A stretch of DNA of 64,000 nt, taken from assembly GCA_963514095.1 (NCBI GenBank), contig OY741281.1, positions 14,288,882-14,352,881 on the forward strand, given 5' to 3'. Position 1 is the stretch's first letter, and each line of letters opens with the position of its first letter. The stretch comes from Eutrigla gurnardus (taxonomy: Eukaryota > Chordata > Actinopteri > Perciformes > Triglidae). The translations under genes were made by a program, and so were the position numbers. Below are positions 39,316 to 52,264 of this stretch, piece by piece. The notes beneath the pieces are model-generated. The model saw only the letters and a program-made list of their open reading frames with translations. It was not told the origin of the DNA and made no database searches.

Positions 39316-42300
39316 AACACATTATCAGGATGGACTTGTAAATCTTCCTGAAAGATAAATCCTGCAGTGATAAAATGTAGTCAGTCATCTTTATTGGATT
39401 TCTGAGACTGGTGTGAAGACGGCGAGATGAAATTGCCGCTCGCAAATAAAAACACGGCGGAGTCCCAGAGTGAAAGGCTTTGCTCGCATGCTGAATAGCA
39501 CGCATTTATCTCAAAAACTCTGAGCTGCTGTTTCTGCTGCAGTCGAGCATTTCCCAAGAAATAGTTGGTCGGGTGATGCAGCATCGCTTTACTGTAAAAC
39601 CAATAGAGAGAGAGAGAGAAGGAAAAAATAAAGAGAGCAATTTGATGTAATTTGCCGAGAGGCCGAGCTCATGTGTAGGCGCCCTCTTCCGCTGCTGTTT
39701 ACCCCGAGCTGTTTCTCAACCCGGGATAACAACCCTGAAAACATGACTATCAGCTGATATTGCAGCGGTCTCCACAAGCATGTGCAGATGACACTCATTA
39801 CCAACGCGGGTCAGGAAGACGGGCAGCAGTTACACAACAGCGTCTCTCTGGGTTTCGTTCCGCTTGATTGACACAACAGAAAACAAACAATTGAAAATAA
39901 CAATAAAAACTGATGGAAAAGTAATAAACAATATCCAGACTGAAAAACTAGGCTCATTTTCTCCTCTACACCGCCGTCACGTAGCTACTTGTTATGCAAT
40001 GCTCCGTTTAAAAGGTGACATTACACTGGGTAAAATAGCCCGACTTGTGCTATGTCTGATGTGTACAGCGGTTGCTATGGTGCTGTTGACACTGCAGATA
40101 CATAACATCCCGTAAGAGACTCCCATGTGTTCAGAATTAAAAATCAATTAAAACAAATCAAATTAAAATCATCTGGTAATAATCTGCCGTTCTACTGAAC
40201 TAATGTAGGAGTTTGAGGTTTGATTGAATATCACCAGTTTGGAACGTATCTGAGCATAGACTACACCGAGTATGACTTCACAGAAATATGTGAAATCAAC
40301 ACAACCTATTAAAAGCATGGTGGATCCATGGAATGTGTTAAAATGACGTCCAATGGAAAGTCACTCGAGGTCCTTTCTTCTTCTCTGAATGTGAAATGTT
40401 GACCCTAACAACACGGTTTGTAGCCTAAACATAATGTTTAATTGTTTCCGTGGTGGTGGCACATCATTTAAACAGATTCGTTACCAATGGGTTGTGGTCA
40501 TTTCACATATTTCTGTGAGATAACGCTGGCCAGCTGGCATGTTTTCAGTACGTGCTTTAAATATACGTTTCTATCCAGCCAGCCTCCGCTGAACTCTGTC
40601 AGAGCAATGCTGCAGTTTGTAGTCATGTTATGACTTATTAATCAGAATTATGGCACGCACTTGGATAATAAGCATGTGTGTTTCTATGACCTGCCTCCAC
40701 ATCTGCGTGGTCAGAGTTGAATAAAGGGAAACTGCACCACAGCTGGCTGGCAATTTGAAACAGGAAACAAATGCTTTGAGTTGTCATATCTTGACTGTGA
40801 GATGGAACAAAGTGAAAGCAAGTCGGCGTTGACTTATTGTAGTCTGCTTTTGCTCCTGAACTTCTGAACTTCACTAACCAGTTTCGTAACATCTGTAGTT
40901 ATTTTACGTAACAAACGTATTGCACCAATCTTCCTGGCAATCCATCACAGCGCTGTTGAGACGCAGCAGTGGCCAAGATGGTCTGACTTTTATTCCTTAG
41001 AATCAAAAACTCTTGAGCCTACAATTCCCGCAATGCAGCTCAACAGCGTATTTTGCAGCGGACCCTTCCTGCCCGGTAAAAGCCCTCGTCTTTCAAACTT
41101 AAAGATGTATCAGGCTGATGCTACGATAATCCTCATGAAAAAATCAGGGTTATTTTCTCACTCTGGCTAAAGCTCCTCCAGAGCCAAAGAGGACATTACA
41201 GTATAAATGTTGTATAATCGGTGTAGTGCACCTTTAACGAAACTCCAGTCTGACAAATGATCATCATTTTAACTGACCAATATAAAAGTGAGCCCTCAGC
41301 AGATAGTGGAGCGGGTGTCTTTGTTTGCGCCCTCATGTGCTGGCTGTTCACCAGCGGCCTTCAGACTAATTTCTCCACTCATGTAGATTCAGACTGTGCA
41401 GCTATATATCATCTGGAACCATGAATACAGCCGTACTGTATTTATCTGCCCTTCGACAGTACAGATGATAGGCCCCTGAATGGGACAGCAACAGTTGGCG
41501 CGCTCCCAACTTCCATGGCCCAGTTAATAAATAAAATCCCTTTTACTGTAATAATTCATCCTACATATCTCGTCTGGGTATCGCGCTCATATAGCAGCTC
41601 ATGAAAACGGCAACAACGAGCACCAAGGTGCCCTTCAAGACGCCTGAATAAAACGCAAATTCTGTACATTGAGAGGGAAAAAAAGGAAAAAAAGGAGCAG
41701 AACTAAACCCGTTATAGTTTCAATTTGATCCCTTGTAGCATGAAGTTGACCCCTTTATCTACGCCTCAGATTGAATTGAAGACGCTGGAGGAGTTTGCAT
41801 GGAGGAGAGTTATCATTCACGGCTGCTTTTTTAGGGGGTCTTCGGTTTTAAATACACAGATAATGGGAATGAGGGAGGCACATTATTAAGAAAAGCACGC
41901 GGAGCAGAAGGGTGGTGCCATCAGTCAAAGAAGACATTAGAGATTTAGATCAATCCTGTTATATAGGGGAGCGCATGCACAATGTGGCTGATCTCCATAT
42001 TCATATGTATAACTCTGTGCGGTGTCATTAATAATCCCAAAGATGGTCCATAAACTCAATGGTGTAGCGATGGAAATTCAATATGAGTGAGCGGATGGTG
42101 TAGGGCCCTAAAATATGTGGGGGTTTTGATTAGGGTACACGGATGGGGAAGTGGATAAGGAGGAAGATATAAAAGCAGCCACACATCTGCATTCCCACAG
42201 GAGAGCTTTTGGAGAGGAAGATGAATATGGATTCCCATTAGGAAGCGAATAGTTCATATCCAGGTGATTTGTTGCGAGGTATCAGCAGCTCGAATCTCTA

Positions 42301-42488
42301 CTACCCCCCACCCCCACCCTCCTCCAGCGTCGCCACTCCCCCAGTGAAGTCATTTGCAGAACGAGATTCCTCCAGACACACCAGATTAAAATGCAGTTGA
42401 ATGAAGTGGCAGGTGGCAATCACTCGCCTCAACCCTCTCCCACAAGCTGCCTTCATCTCCCCCTCGTCCCAGCTCTTATTTTATTGAA

Positions 42489-42489
<1 letters not shown>

Positions 42490-42521
<32 letters not shown>
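42490..42521. repeat. (TA)n microsatellite
   Basis: About 16 AT/TA units. Confidence 0.95.
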
Positions 42522-42526
<5 letters not shown>

Positions 42527-42929
42527 CTGCCAAAAGGATCTCGGGTGAAGTGCAGAGAGGTTTCGAGAACATCGGTCACGACCTGATGCTAACGACGGCT
42601 GATGAAAGGGCGGGAGACGAGAGCGCGTGATGAAAACGCATGCAGGTGCCCGGAGCGAGAATCAACAATGAGGCTCTGTGACAAGACACCATAAATAATA
42701 ACCAAGCGAGTGCTTGAGCAGTTTCTGACAAATGCTTGGCGGCGTGCCCCGACGCGGCTCGGTTTTGGGTTTCGACGCTCACCTGGAGGAAGCAGCAGAG
42801 GTTGTATTCTGGGATGGGAGTTGAAGGATGCTCTCGCAGCACATTGACCTGTTTTCTCAAAATAGAGACATTAAATGCAACTTTTTCCCCCCAACGTTAT
42901 GAGCACAGTTCTGAAACTTTTTTTCCCCC

Positions 42930-43160
42930 ATCGCAACTTAACCGCGGATGAATGCCGATCCCAGTATCGGGGCATCGGAACACGTTATCGGCCTCTCTCT
43001 CCGCCGCCAAGGTCAACATGTTTGCGCAGGGAAGGAGATATACGTCGAGGTCAGAAGTTTATCGCGGAAAAAAAAGAACGTCCCCATTCAGCGCGGCGCC
43101 AACGGACGGACAAAGGATGGAGATCACGACTGGACAATGCCTCGCTCCCTCTGCCGCAGT
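42930..43160. other. orphan CpG-rich patch 1
   Basis: Roughly 25 CpG dinucleotides fall in about 230 bp, including ACCGCGG, TCCGCCGCC, AGCGCGGCGCC and AACGGACGG, in a fish genome background poor in CpG. Three overlapping forward open frames cross it. That is expected from low stop-codon density, and none has a domain. It could be a noncoding promoter or an enhancer. Confidence 0.4.
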
Positions 43161-43554
43161 CACTCCTCTTTTCACCTTCATATCTTCACACCACTTCTCC
43201 GCATTTTCACACCCAATCAATAGCCTCCCCCCCCCCACCCCCCTCCCCTGTAGAATGGCCGTCTTGAAATTAGCTGGGAAATAATGACAAAAAAAAATAT
43301 CAATAAGCGTAGATAATGTGGCTGCAAATGTCTTCATTGCCGTGACTGTCATAGAAAGCCATTATGGTTTTACTGCTGAATTCCCAAACCGATTGTAAGT
43401 GCAATATTATAGCCTATTGCAGCACAGTTAAGATATTTGTATTGACGCAGCTGTTATATTTCAGGGCAGTGAACAAACGGAGATATTCCCCCGTCTCCAG
43501 GTAGGCACTACTAATAAAACATGTTTCGACAAAAAACAATGTGAGAGGAAGTGG

Positions 43555-43559
<5 letters not shown>

Positions 43560-43603
<44 letters not shown>
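43560..43603. repeat. (GT)22 microsatellite
   Basis: Twenty-two uninterrupted units. Confidence 0.97.
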
Positions 43604-43605
<2 letters not shown>

Positions 43606-43753
43606 TCTTCCAGTGACATGTCCCAACCGAGGCCCCTGGTGCAATCCATCCCAGTTAGTCCTCATAGCGAGTCCTGGCTGCCACGTTTGTTTGCAGTCGA
43701 CGAGGCTGGAGTTCCTCAGCTTTTGTTGAGCGTGTGCACGGAGATACGCACAC

Positions 43754-43783
43754 GTGTGTGTGTGAGGGTGTGCGTGTGTGTGT
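43754..43783. repeat. imperfect (GT)n microsatellite
   Basis: GT units interrupted by GAGG and GC. Confidence 0.85.
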
Positions 43784-44019
43784 TTACAGTGGGCCTCAAT
43801 GATAATTCCTGCCAGGCATCTCAGATATGCAGTTGTGTTGCACATGTTTGCTCACGAGCGCCTCACCCTTTCCATCGCCGCTTTCCCTCTGAATGGGACC
43901 TCCAAGAAAAACAGCGAGGGGGCAAACGTAAACAGGGGGGGTGTGTACAGATTGATGAGTGTGAAGCCCTGTTATATAAGCCAGTGTGTTTGGAGGTTGG
44001 CACAACACACTGGATGAAG

Positions 44020-44230
44020 GTGCTTTAGAAAGACGTAGCACGGCGGCCGACTGTCATAACACCCGGCGTGTGGCAACACGCTGCGTTCGCTCTTGGATGT
44101 GTTGGCGTTGGGGGTTTCTACGGCACGCCGTCTCGAGTGTGTTGCAACAAAAAACTTGCCGATTTCCATCATGGCGGGTGCAGCGGTGACTGACGTGCAC
44201 CGCTCCGGTTGCGTTGAGCGCTAACACAAT
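44020..44230. other. orphan CpG-rich patch 2
   Basis: A second CpG-dense segment (GCACGGCGGCCGAC, GGCACGCCGTCTCGAG, GTGCACCGCTCCGG) 1 kb after the first. Short open frames on both strands are composition effects. No exon recognised. Confidence 0.35.
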
Positions 44231-44849
44231 ACAGAGGAGCAGCAGAGCTCTTTCAACACACGGCGATATTTCACAAAGGCAACAGACTGAGGCGGGTTTC
44301 TCCATCACAGGTGTAGCTTATAGTAATGGCCACAAGGCCTCTTTTTCAATTGTTGCCGTGCCAATTAAAGCAGCTCATCAGAGACTGACAGTGGAAATGT
44401 TGTTAAGTCTAATTAGTAGCTGGAGGCCCCGTTGGAGTCTCACTGCTCTGGCTATGGCATAAGCTCGCATATGAACAAGTAATCACAAGTCCAGTCCGCG
44501 CCTGCAAATCCTCTCAAGAATGTCTCATTACCTAACAAACAGCGCTGCCGCCGTTTTATAGCTTATTTATGGTTTTGCTCTTTATTTTAGTGTCTTTTCG
44601 GGAGCTTAAATACATTTGTGCAGTTCAGCTTGAAGCACTCCTGCGTTCCGAAGTGAGTAATCGTTGCTTCACCTGGATGTTCTTCCCTGGCAGAGTGATG
44701 TACGTGTGGAGTTTGACAGCAGAAGACTGTTTTTAGATCCGTCTGCTGAAGGAGGAAAGTTTCCCCGCTCTCACCTCAAGTCACCTGAATAAAAGTTTCA
44801 GGCCTATCATACTGCGTTTGTTCAGTGTTGGTGGCAGAACGCCGGCTTC

Positions 44850-45440
44850 TATTTGTAACGCAAACATTCAGTCCTCTCCTGCACGGCCACGGTTAGTTCA
44901 GTTTGCTTTAAGTTCTTCTAATTTAGCTTTTCTTTTGGGTGACCGGTGCTGAGGATTTGGGAAATGTCAAATCCAATGGTGTAAAACTCAGCTGTTAAAT
45001 ACAGGAAGGGGCACGTCAGACTGTACCAAGCGGCTGTCAGTTCAGGGGGGGATTAGGATTTCTTTTTTAAATTTATAAGCTATTATATTCTGTTTGATTG
45101 TGTGAATTTGAGAGTATTTAAAGTAGCAGATTAAGTGTTTTATGTTGCAGTTATTAGTTAAATTTTCAACTTAGTTCCTGGTTACCCCCTTTTTGTTTCA
45201 GCAGTGGTCTGATCTGCCATTATATAAGTTCCCCTTTGTGGTCCAGCCAGTTTGGTATGTTCAGTTCAGTTCAGTTCATGTTTACAGAGCTAAAGTTGTC
45301 ATCACCTGATTTAAGTTTTCTTTGGGCCCAGAACTTTTGTTGTAGTTAATTACGAGTTACTTCATTTTTGGGTGAATATCCTCCTGGGGCTCCTCATGCC
45401 TGCCAGCCCGGTCCTTCACATACGTTGGAAGTGTTGGGCT
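44850..45440. repeat. T-rich block with (GTTCA)n, possible eroded LTR or retroelement
   Basis: T-rich + strand with a GTTCAGTTCAGTTCA run near 45260 and an ATTATATAAGTTCCCC word upstream. It ends in GCTCCTCATGCCTGCC and CGGTCCTTCACA. The TATA-like word and T-rich style recall LTRs, but I cannot define TG...CA ends or a flanking duplication. Confidence 0.25.
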
Positions 45441-48400
45441 CTGTTTCCTTTCTCATTTATTAGCAAGCAGAGTCGGCAACAGCAAATATACAAAATATCA
45501 TGACTCAGTTAAAAAAAATGTTTCAAACACATTTTTAAATTCCTCCATGGGATATATTACCTGGTCGTCAACGTTCTTCAGATACTGTTGAGTTAGTCCT
45601 GGTTCAACACTCCCTGGAAAATATTAGTCTGATATTTGCATATTCTATGTTTCTGGGGAATAGGGAATGAATGCACATCGCAATTAGTTTGAAATTTTAT
45701 AACACACCTCCAGCAACAACGGTCCTTCCTTACATTCTTTTATCAATTGTCAAGTGTTTAATATTATATAAAATTCTTATATCAGTGCATCGTTGGTCCT
45801 TTTTGTGCTTATTCAAATAATGGTTTGTGTTTCAATCTGAAGAGTTTTGCGAGTTTTACTATTTTGGTTGCAGAGTTTTGCAAAAAATAGCCGATGGTTT
45901 CAACAGAAACCTCATGTCCTCAACAAAATCTATATCTTGAATATATACAGTAAATGTATGAAATGCCAAAGTACGGAGTTATAAATTGCACCAGAGCGTG
46001 TATCCTCGCGCCCTTTCGCTCGCCCTCCTCTGGACAGCAGGTCCCATCCAAAGTGTCGTCCCGCTTCACAGCAATGGCAAGGCACCATTTGGCCAGGAGA
46101 TGTTTAACCATGTCCCAGGGCACCAGCTGGCACACAGACACACTTCACATTTCCCTCCAAAGTGAGCCTCCTGTTGTCCGTCCCAGGAGCTGAGAGGAGG
46201 GAGGGGATGGCAGTGAGGCGGACAGGGGGGGAGAGGAAGGGTGGGCTCACAGGCAAACACTAAAGGTTACCTTCCCCATTTCACATCAAATATCAAGGAC
46301 ACCAGTAATTACCGCATACAGCTGAGAGGTTCCGACACCAACGTAGGGTATCTCTTCTCTCTGACCTTGTGGTGGCCTGGACTGAAATGCTAGAAGCTCA
46401 CACTTGAAGGGCGACTACTGAAAGAAAGGAAATGGGGGGGCGCTTGAAAATGACACTCACTAATTGCAATGCTCCCAAAGTGCACTATACCCCCTAATTG
46501 CATGTCAGGATGTGTCCAGTCTCTCTGGCATGGCTTCTCAGGGAAACAGATTTCTCTCCGGATTTGATCCCGTTGTCTCGAAGGCAAACACATTTTTTTT
46601 TTTTGTCAATGTCACAAAGCATAATGCCCAACAGACCCCAACATCTGAATTGAGTTAAATGTATGTTGAAGGTTAGCTGGAAACATACATGAAGATTAAG
46701 AGAAACCGAGTAGGAAACGCAGAAGAAGTTCACTTGTTAACATCCCTCTGACTCACCGCTGCGTGTGGCCGCGGCTGCAGAATGAAGCGAGGATGTGTGA
46801 ATCTCTGCTTTGTGGGTGGGCACAGGGCTGCTGCCGCCGCATGTGCTGGCTGCGCTAATACGGAGTCAACCGGGAGAATTTGATCCCTGGTTTGGAAGGC
46901 CGGGGCGCATTGTTAAATTCCCGGATTAGGCGGCTGTAAAGGGAGGGAATGTTAACTGCGCTGGTCAGCAGGCTCTGCTGGGATCAGCACGCTTATTGAG
47001 GCCGCTCCGAGAGGCTGACACCCGCTGATAGTGTGAGATGACAGGACGGCCAGCCGCGTCGCTCCCCACTGACCCACATATCACACCTACGTACAGAAAG
47101 TCCCAAATAACTGTGCTAAAATCTGCCATGGCTGTTAATTAATTCTCACAATAGGTCAGCCACGGCTGCGGCCTTATGTCGGGGCACGCTTTGGCCGAGA
47201 ACCCGGGGGGGGCGGCGTGTTCCAGCTCTTGCGTGACACCTTCACGATGTCAAACTAGATAAAGAGCCTCCATGAATAAATGTTTTTTGAATATGTTTTA
47301 AAGCTAAAGCTCCAAATCTGAGTTCCAGCAATATAGCACACCTGCGCTAAGAATAGCCACGATGCAAAGCTGCAGCCGTGGCATGCATGAGCGGCGTGCG
47401 TGTCTTAGATCGGCAGCGAGGAGTGGCAAGTCTCCAACCGAGGATGATCAATAAGGAACCCGCTCAGGTGCCCCGCACGCTGTCATGGCTTATTTGGGTT
47501 GTTGTTGCCACCGCTGTTGTTTATTGAGCATCAGCCATTAGGGTTTGTTGGGGAGGAGGTGGTGGTTTTGCCTGTGCTCCCCTTCCACCCCGTGTTTTTT
47601 TATCCCCCAAGGGAAGGCAGCCGTGTCTCCAGTCATTACAGGCGGTGTGTTTGAGGTGAGTGGGCTGCTGTGTGTCTACACTCGGCTCTTCAGTCATCCG
47701 AAAGCCGCCCGGCTCCCCTCCCGCCTCCCTCCCTGCTCAGTGTGCTGCAGCAGAGGGGAGGCAGCGGCTCGTGTCATTGCTCTCTGGGGCATTGCCCCGG
47801 CCCTGTTTATCTGTCTGTTTACCTGTCTGCCTTCGTCTGCCAGCTTGTCTGTCCGTCTTTTTGGTGTCACCTTGCCGCCGCCGCGCGTCAGGCCTCACGG
47901 TGTCTGTCCTGCAGCAAGGCTTCAAAACAATGCCAGCGGTTTGGGGCTCGCGGCAGAGACGAGTTCACACACTCTTCATTATTAGCGTCAACATGTTGTG
48001 CTGAGTCTGTGCTTGTTAGGGCAGAAGGAAAGGTGGTGCCTATTAAAATAGGCTTTATTCAGTTGTAAGGGACGGCATGTTGTGTTCCACAGGAGGCTTC
48101 CTGGTGCTTTGTTTGCCCGACTTTTATCATCATTAATAGTCAAGTGGTGGAAAATAACAAGTGCATTTACTGCACATCCTACAGTTATGCACAACTATAA
48201 GTATTAAGGTCTGTATGCTACGTGTTCTCCATATTTCTGAGGGAATGATTGTACTTTTTCTGCATTTATTTGGCTGATATATATGTATAATGTATACGTA
48301 TAAAGTGGTCAAATTAACCCACCAACAGTATAACATTGGTAGCTAACGATTGCAGACAAGATTATAATACAGTTTACTTTAATTGACTTCAATTAAGGTA

Positions 48401-48535
48401 CGTTTTGCTGATATAGCTTTAAAATGTCATATTATAGTTCAACCCTGACTTTTTGAATAGTAGAAGAAGCACCATGTGTTAAATTATCATTTTCAGTATC
48501 AGTGGTATTCATATCTTGTAAGCTGTCTCGTCTAC
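45441..48535. other. intergenic with CpG-rich segments and candidate conserved elements
   Basis: About 46740-47220 and 47690-47960 are CpG-rich (for example CCGCCGCCGCGCG near 47877). Unique ATTA-bearing sequence surrounds them (46260-46520 and 47100-47450). The overlapping forward open frames at 47545-48068 lie in three frames at once, which argues for composition rather than coding. Confidence 0.4.
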
Positions 48536-48700
48536 CTATTAAAGTCCCAGCGAAACAGAATTGGGAGCGTCTTCAGCATTAGTACTGTGACTTATTTCCA
48601 AGTGAAATGGAATATTTGAGCAGTGCACAGTTACAGTTTTAATCAAATCATAAAACGTGGACGGGCTTAGAATGTAGCATCTATATCTACAGAGGATAGA
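48536..48700. repeat. possible eroded MITE fragment
   Basis: Begins CTATTAAAGTCCCAGCGAAA and continues TTATTTCCAAGTGAAATGGA, wording like a fish nonautonomous repeat I recall. No second terminal repeat was found. Confidence 0.25.
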
Positions 48701-50856
48701 CGGATCGGTGGATGTCATTCCATTACTTGTTGTTATAGCTTACTTAAGCACACATAAAATGTTGTTTAACAGGAAGAAAAGACCTGATTTTGAAGGGTGT
48801 ATAAGGGCATTTTTAATTTAATCTTGACTTCAAAAAGGACTTAAACGATCACCACCTGCAGGTTTAGTCAAGCTTCGTTCTGCATCAACGTCTATTTGAC
48901 GAGTCATTAAGGCCATTAGTATGAACAGTTTGCACTTGGTATATTTGTTTATGTCAGTCCTACTCCCTGGAGCCCGTGGCTGTGTGATGGTATAATTCAC
49001 CACTCAGCCTGTTTCCGGGAAACTGCTGCTTGGAACAACATGTTTCATTGGAGAGCAGTCATGAGATATGAATGAGTCATTCTCAGCTGGGCAAAGGTAT
49101 CTGGAGGGGGGAGGGGGGGGGGGGTAATCTCTTACAGTGATGATTATCATCTGATGGCTGCAGCAACCAGATGACGATGTCCAGACAGGAACACGTATTA
49201 TTTCATAGCAGTGTTTTTACTAATCGTTTCTTTAACCTGCATTAAATGTGACATCAGCGGCTCAAACGGGAAGTGAAACCACCGGCGTGTGGGTCACCTT
49301 GGTTCAAAGTGTTTTCTCAAGTGTTTGTGGAGAATGCCCATTATGTAAGCTTGGGAAAAGTGGACTCACAGGGGTTGTGTGAAAGGGGGCGAACATGGTA
49401 GCGATTATGCTAAAGAAAACTCACAATTGAGCCTAACAAAAGAATGGCATAATGGGTCATGACGGGACACAAGGGGTTTCGGGATAGGATTTCCTTTTGA
49501 TAGGGAAAGAAAACACGTAAAGTTTGAGGAAAGGGGGAGGGAGTGGAGGGAACTTGTGAAAAGGGAAATGCCAATGACACACAGATCAAATAAATGACAT
49601 AACTGTTCAAAGTTCAACAGCGCTCGCCGGGAAGTGAGGTCATAGTGGGCAGGATTTGTTACTTTGGCAACAGCAGGGCCGTTAGCCTGCCCGCTATCTG
49701 TGTCCTAATGTACAGACGGGCGCTGAGTCAACAAAGCCGGTGTTTGGAGTCAACCTTTAAAAGTCACGACCTTAGCGAAAAGGTGCAGTAGAGCTGATGC
49801 GTTTCCTATAGCGCACAGATACCTAAAGTTCACACTCTGCATTAGGTGCTGTTGATCAGCGCTGCTGGCAAATACTCAATTATAATAAAGTAGCAGCTCG
49901 CAATAAAGATTTTCCTTCAAAGTTCATTCTTTACGGCGCCGTGCTACGTGGCTTTGATAAATCTCATCCTGCGTGGGGATTCGTACAAGGAAGCAGGATG
50001 TTTTTTATTGTGATGACCAAAGGCTTACTCATAGTGCTGCTGCTCAGAGTCTCACTTTAAGTGGGTCTGACAGTCATTCAGATTTAACCATGTGAGGCAA
50101 AACTCCCTCTTTGTGTTCTTGCGAAAAACACAAAAGCGCTTCTCTTTTCTTATATCCTCTTTTTTTGTGTGCGTTTCTTTTGAAACCCAGTCGGCGGCGG
50201 GAGCACCGGAGGAGTCAGATAACTTCATCCGAAACTGATCTGTGACCCAGATCAGTGGTAATACGCTATAGATCTGAGTTTGGATAGGTGCGATAAGCAA
50301 GCAGAGTCACTTTGTTCACGGTTGTTGTGAGGACAAAGACCCCCTGGGCAGAGTCCTGCCTCCCAGGTCACCGGCTCAGAGGGACGTGTAAGCTCAGATA
50401 GCACAGTGAGGGAGGTGACATGGCATTACGTTGTAAAACACAGATTTGGGGTCAGATTGGAAGCAGACACAACAAAACACAATTGACTCCTCAAGGAATT
50501 TTTCTATCTAGCAGATCAATTCAGCCAGAGGTGTTTATCATTTAGGCTGCCAGGATTGTGGAAGAGATTTTTAAGGAAATAATTTTCAGTTCAATTTCAA
50601 CACTTCAAATAATCACTTACCACGTGACAGGAATGACAACATCTGCAACGACTGTGAAACTATGAGTCAGTGTTTGTGCTTTTATTCATGCACGAGGAAT
50701 TTCTCCCTGCGCTCTTCTGAACCAGGTGACATGTGATCCTGTGTGAGAGTCTGAGAATACCTCACTCAGCCCGGTGCGTTCACGGTCGTAGTAACCTGAT
50801 CGGAACCCTCCTCTTTTTCTCCCACACTCCGTGTACAATGAATACATCCCAGTTCC
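48701..50856. other. intergenic, no gene seen
   Basis: Unique DNA with a G-rich run at about 49106-49124. No recognisable element. Confidence 0.5.
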
Positions 50857-51240
50857 CTAATCAGTGGGTTGGGTGTGTTGTTTATACCGTTGGCCTGGAT
50901 AAATACCACCCTGCACTGGTTCCCACAGAGGTTGGCAGAAAATAATAAAAAAAATGCTTAACATTCCTACACCCTGTATAATGGCGGTAGCCTTTAGTGC
51001 AGCGCTGGCATCGCCGGAGGGAAACAACAACTCTCGGCCCTTGAATGCACCACCTTGTGTGAAACAATGACCATTGAACTGTCCTGCAGATTTTCCAGCA
51101 CTTTTGAGATCTACCACTGCAATCTCTCCCACCGTGACTGCAACAAAAACGCCATTGGGAATCTTTAGCTGGCACAATGTGCTTCCGTGTTTTCTGAACC
51201 TGCGGTTGGAAGGAGTGAATGAATCTTAGTTTGGGGGGGG
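50857..51240 (-). other. unexplained open frame, not called as a gene
   Basis: The minus strand has an open frame at 50857-51177 whose product includes IPNGVFVAVTVGEIAVVDL and RELLFPSGDASAALKATA, with a fairly balanced amino-acid mix. A second minus frame is open for 262 codons over the same DNA and runs on into the repeat at 51490. I recognise no family. It may be part of an unknown repeat, an old exon, or chance. Confidence 0.2.
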
Positions 51241-51489
51241 GGTGGCAAACACGAAGCCCCCTGCACTGTTTGTTGTTCCAGAAATGACTATTTGTTTCAT
51301 TTGAACAGAGAGACTCCTGAGGGCAACGAGAGTGTTGCTGTAGATAAGAGAAACAGTCTCTGTTGCTATTCACTCGAGCGATGACCTCATGTTCATATGA
51401 CACGGCTCGCATGGTCGCTGGCAATGTGCCGCTGTCACAACATACACGTACAGTGCATTTTGAAGGTTTGGAATGGCATTGCAAATCTT

Positions 51490-51775
51490 TAAAAGTACAC
51501 AGCCGAGGCTGATGGAAATGACCGTTCTTTTGCCCGTATTTGGATGTAAACCAAAGTAATGTAAAAACGGACATAATTTGACCTGATGATGGTGCTGGAT
51601 GAAACACTGGATCACCAAAATGATTACAAATAATTATCTTAGGGGCAACAATGTCATGGCAATCCAGCAAATACTTTTTAAGACTTTTTGAGACTTAAAA
51701 TCATACATGTCAAACTCACGGTGGTGCTGGAGGGAAAGTGGTCATCAAAGTCACCTTAAAGAGCATCACAACAAA
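51490..51775 (+). repeat. widespread teleost interspersed repeat, copy 3
   Basis: The phrases AAAGTACACAGCCGAGGCTG, TTTGACCTGATGATGGTGCT, GGATCACCAAAATGATTAC, CATGGCAATCCAGC and GGTGGTGCTGGAGGGAAAG follow the order of the teleost repeat also seen at 8422 and 23836. Same orientation as the other two copies. Confidence 0.75.
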
Positions 51776-52170
51776 GTGTAACGTAGCTGTTGCACTAACC
51801 TCAGCGTATTCAAATAGATGTATCCAAAAGGTCAGTGTTGATGAATATGGGATTCATATGTCCTGTCCTGTGTCCCCCATTAATAAACAAACGCAAACTA
51901 GTAATGACATTCTTTCAGGGTAAAGACCCACTGGACTAAAACCAAAGAAGATGTATTTTATTGCAGGTGTGTGTAGCGTGTGTGTAGCCGTGATCAGGAC
52001 GAAACCTCCATCATACCAGAGGTGGACAATATTGATTTCCACCCCAATATATCAACAAACTGATACGTCTGTCTGTTCTGAATGCAGGCTCACAAACCAA
52101 TTCACAAAACCTCCATCACCAAACATCACAAGAGGGCCCTGACTGATTGCTGCGTCCCATGCATGTCCGC

Positions 52171-52172
<2 letters not shown>

Positions 52173-52256
<84 letters not shown>

Positions 52257-52264
52257 ACACACAC
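52173..52264. repeat. long (CA)n microsatellite
   Basis: About 39 CA units without interruption, then AGA and seven more. It is the longest simple repeat in the window and creates false open frames on both strands. Confidence 0.97.

Larger units (their letters stand above)
36605..42899. other. intergenic with simple repeats and candidate conserved elements
   Basis: Contains A15 at about 36867-36881, a CTG run at 37061-37075, a C23 run at 39293-39315 and a TA run at 42490-42521. About 40950-41235 ends TAGTGCACCTTTAACG and may be part of an old DNA element. The unique stretch at about 41880-42240 is ATTA-rich. No exon-like open frames. Confidence 0.4.

Noticed and set aside
42875..43284. Three overlapping forward frames
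   Set aside because: They lie over a CpG-rich patch and poly-C. No domain or conservation evidence.
43414..44028. Frames across the GT microsatellite
   Set aside because: Products are Cys-Val or His-Thr repeats from (GT)n and (CA)n.
47545..48068. Long forward frames of 114-146 codons
   Set aside because: Open in three frames together in CpG-rich DNA, as expected from low stop density.
50882..51670. 262-codon minus-strand frame as a gene
   Set aside because: Its first part is antisense to the interspersed repeat at 51490, the product is rich in Cys/His/Arg without a finger pattern, and there is no splice or family support.
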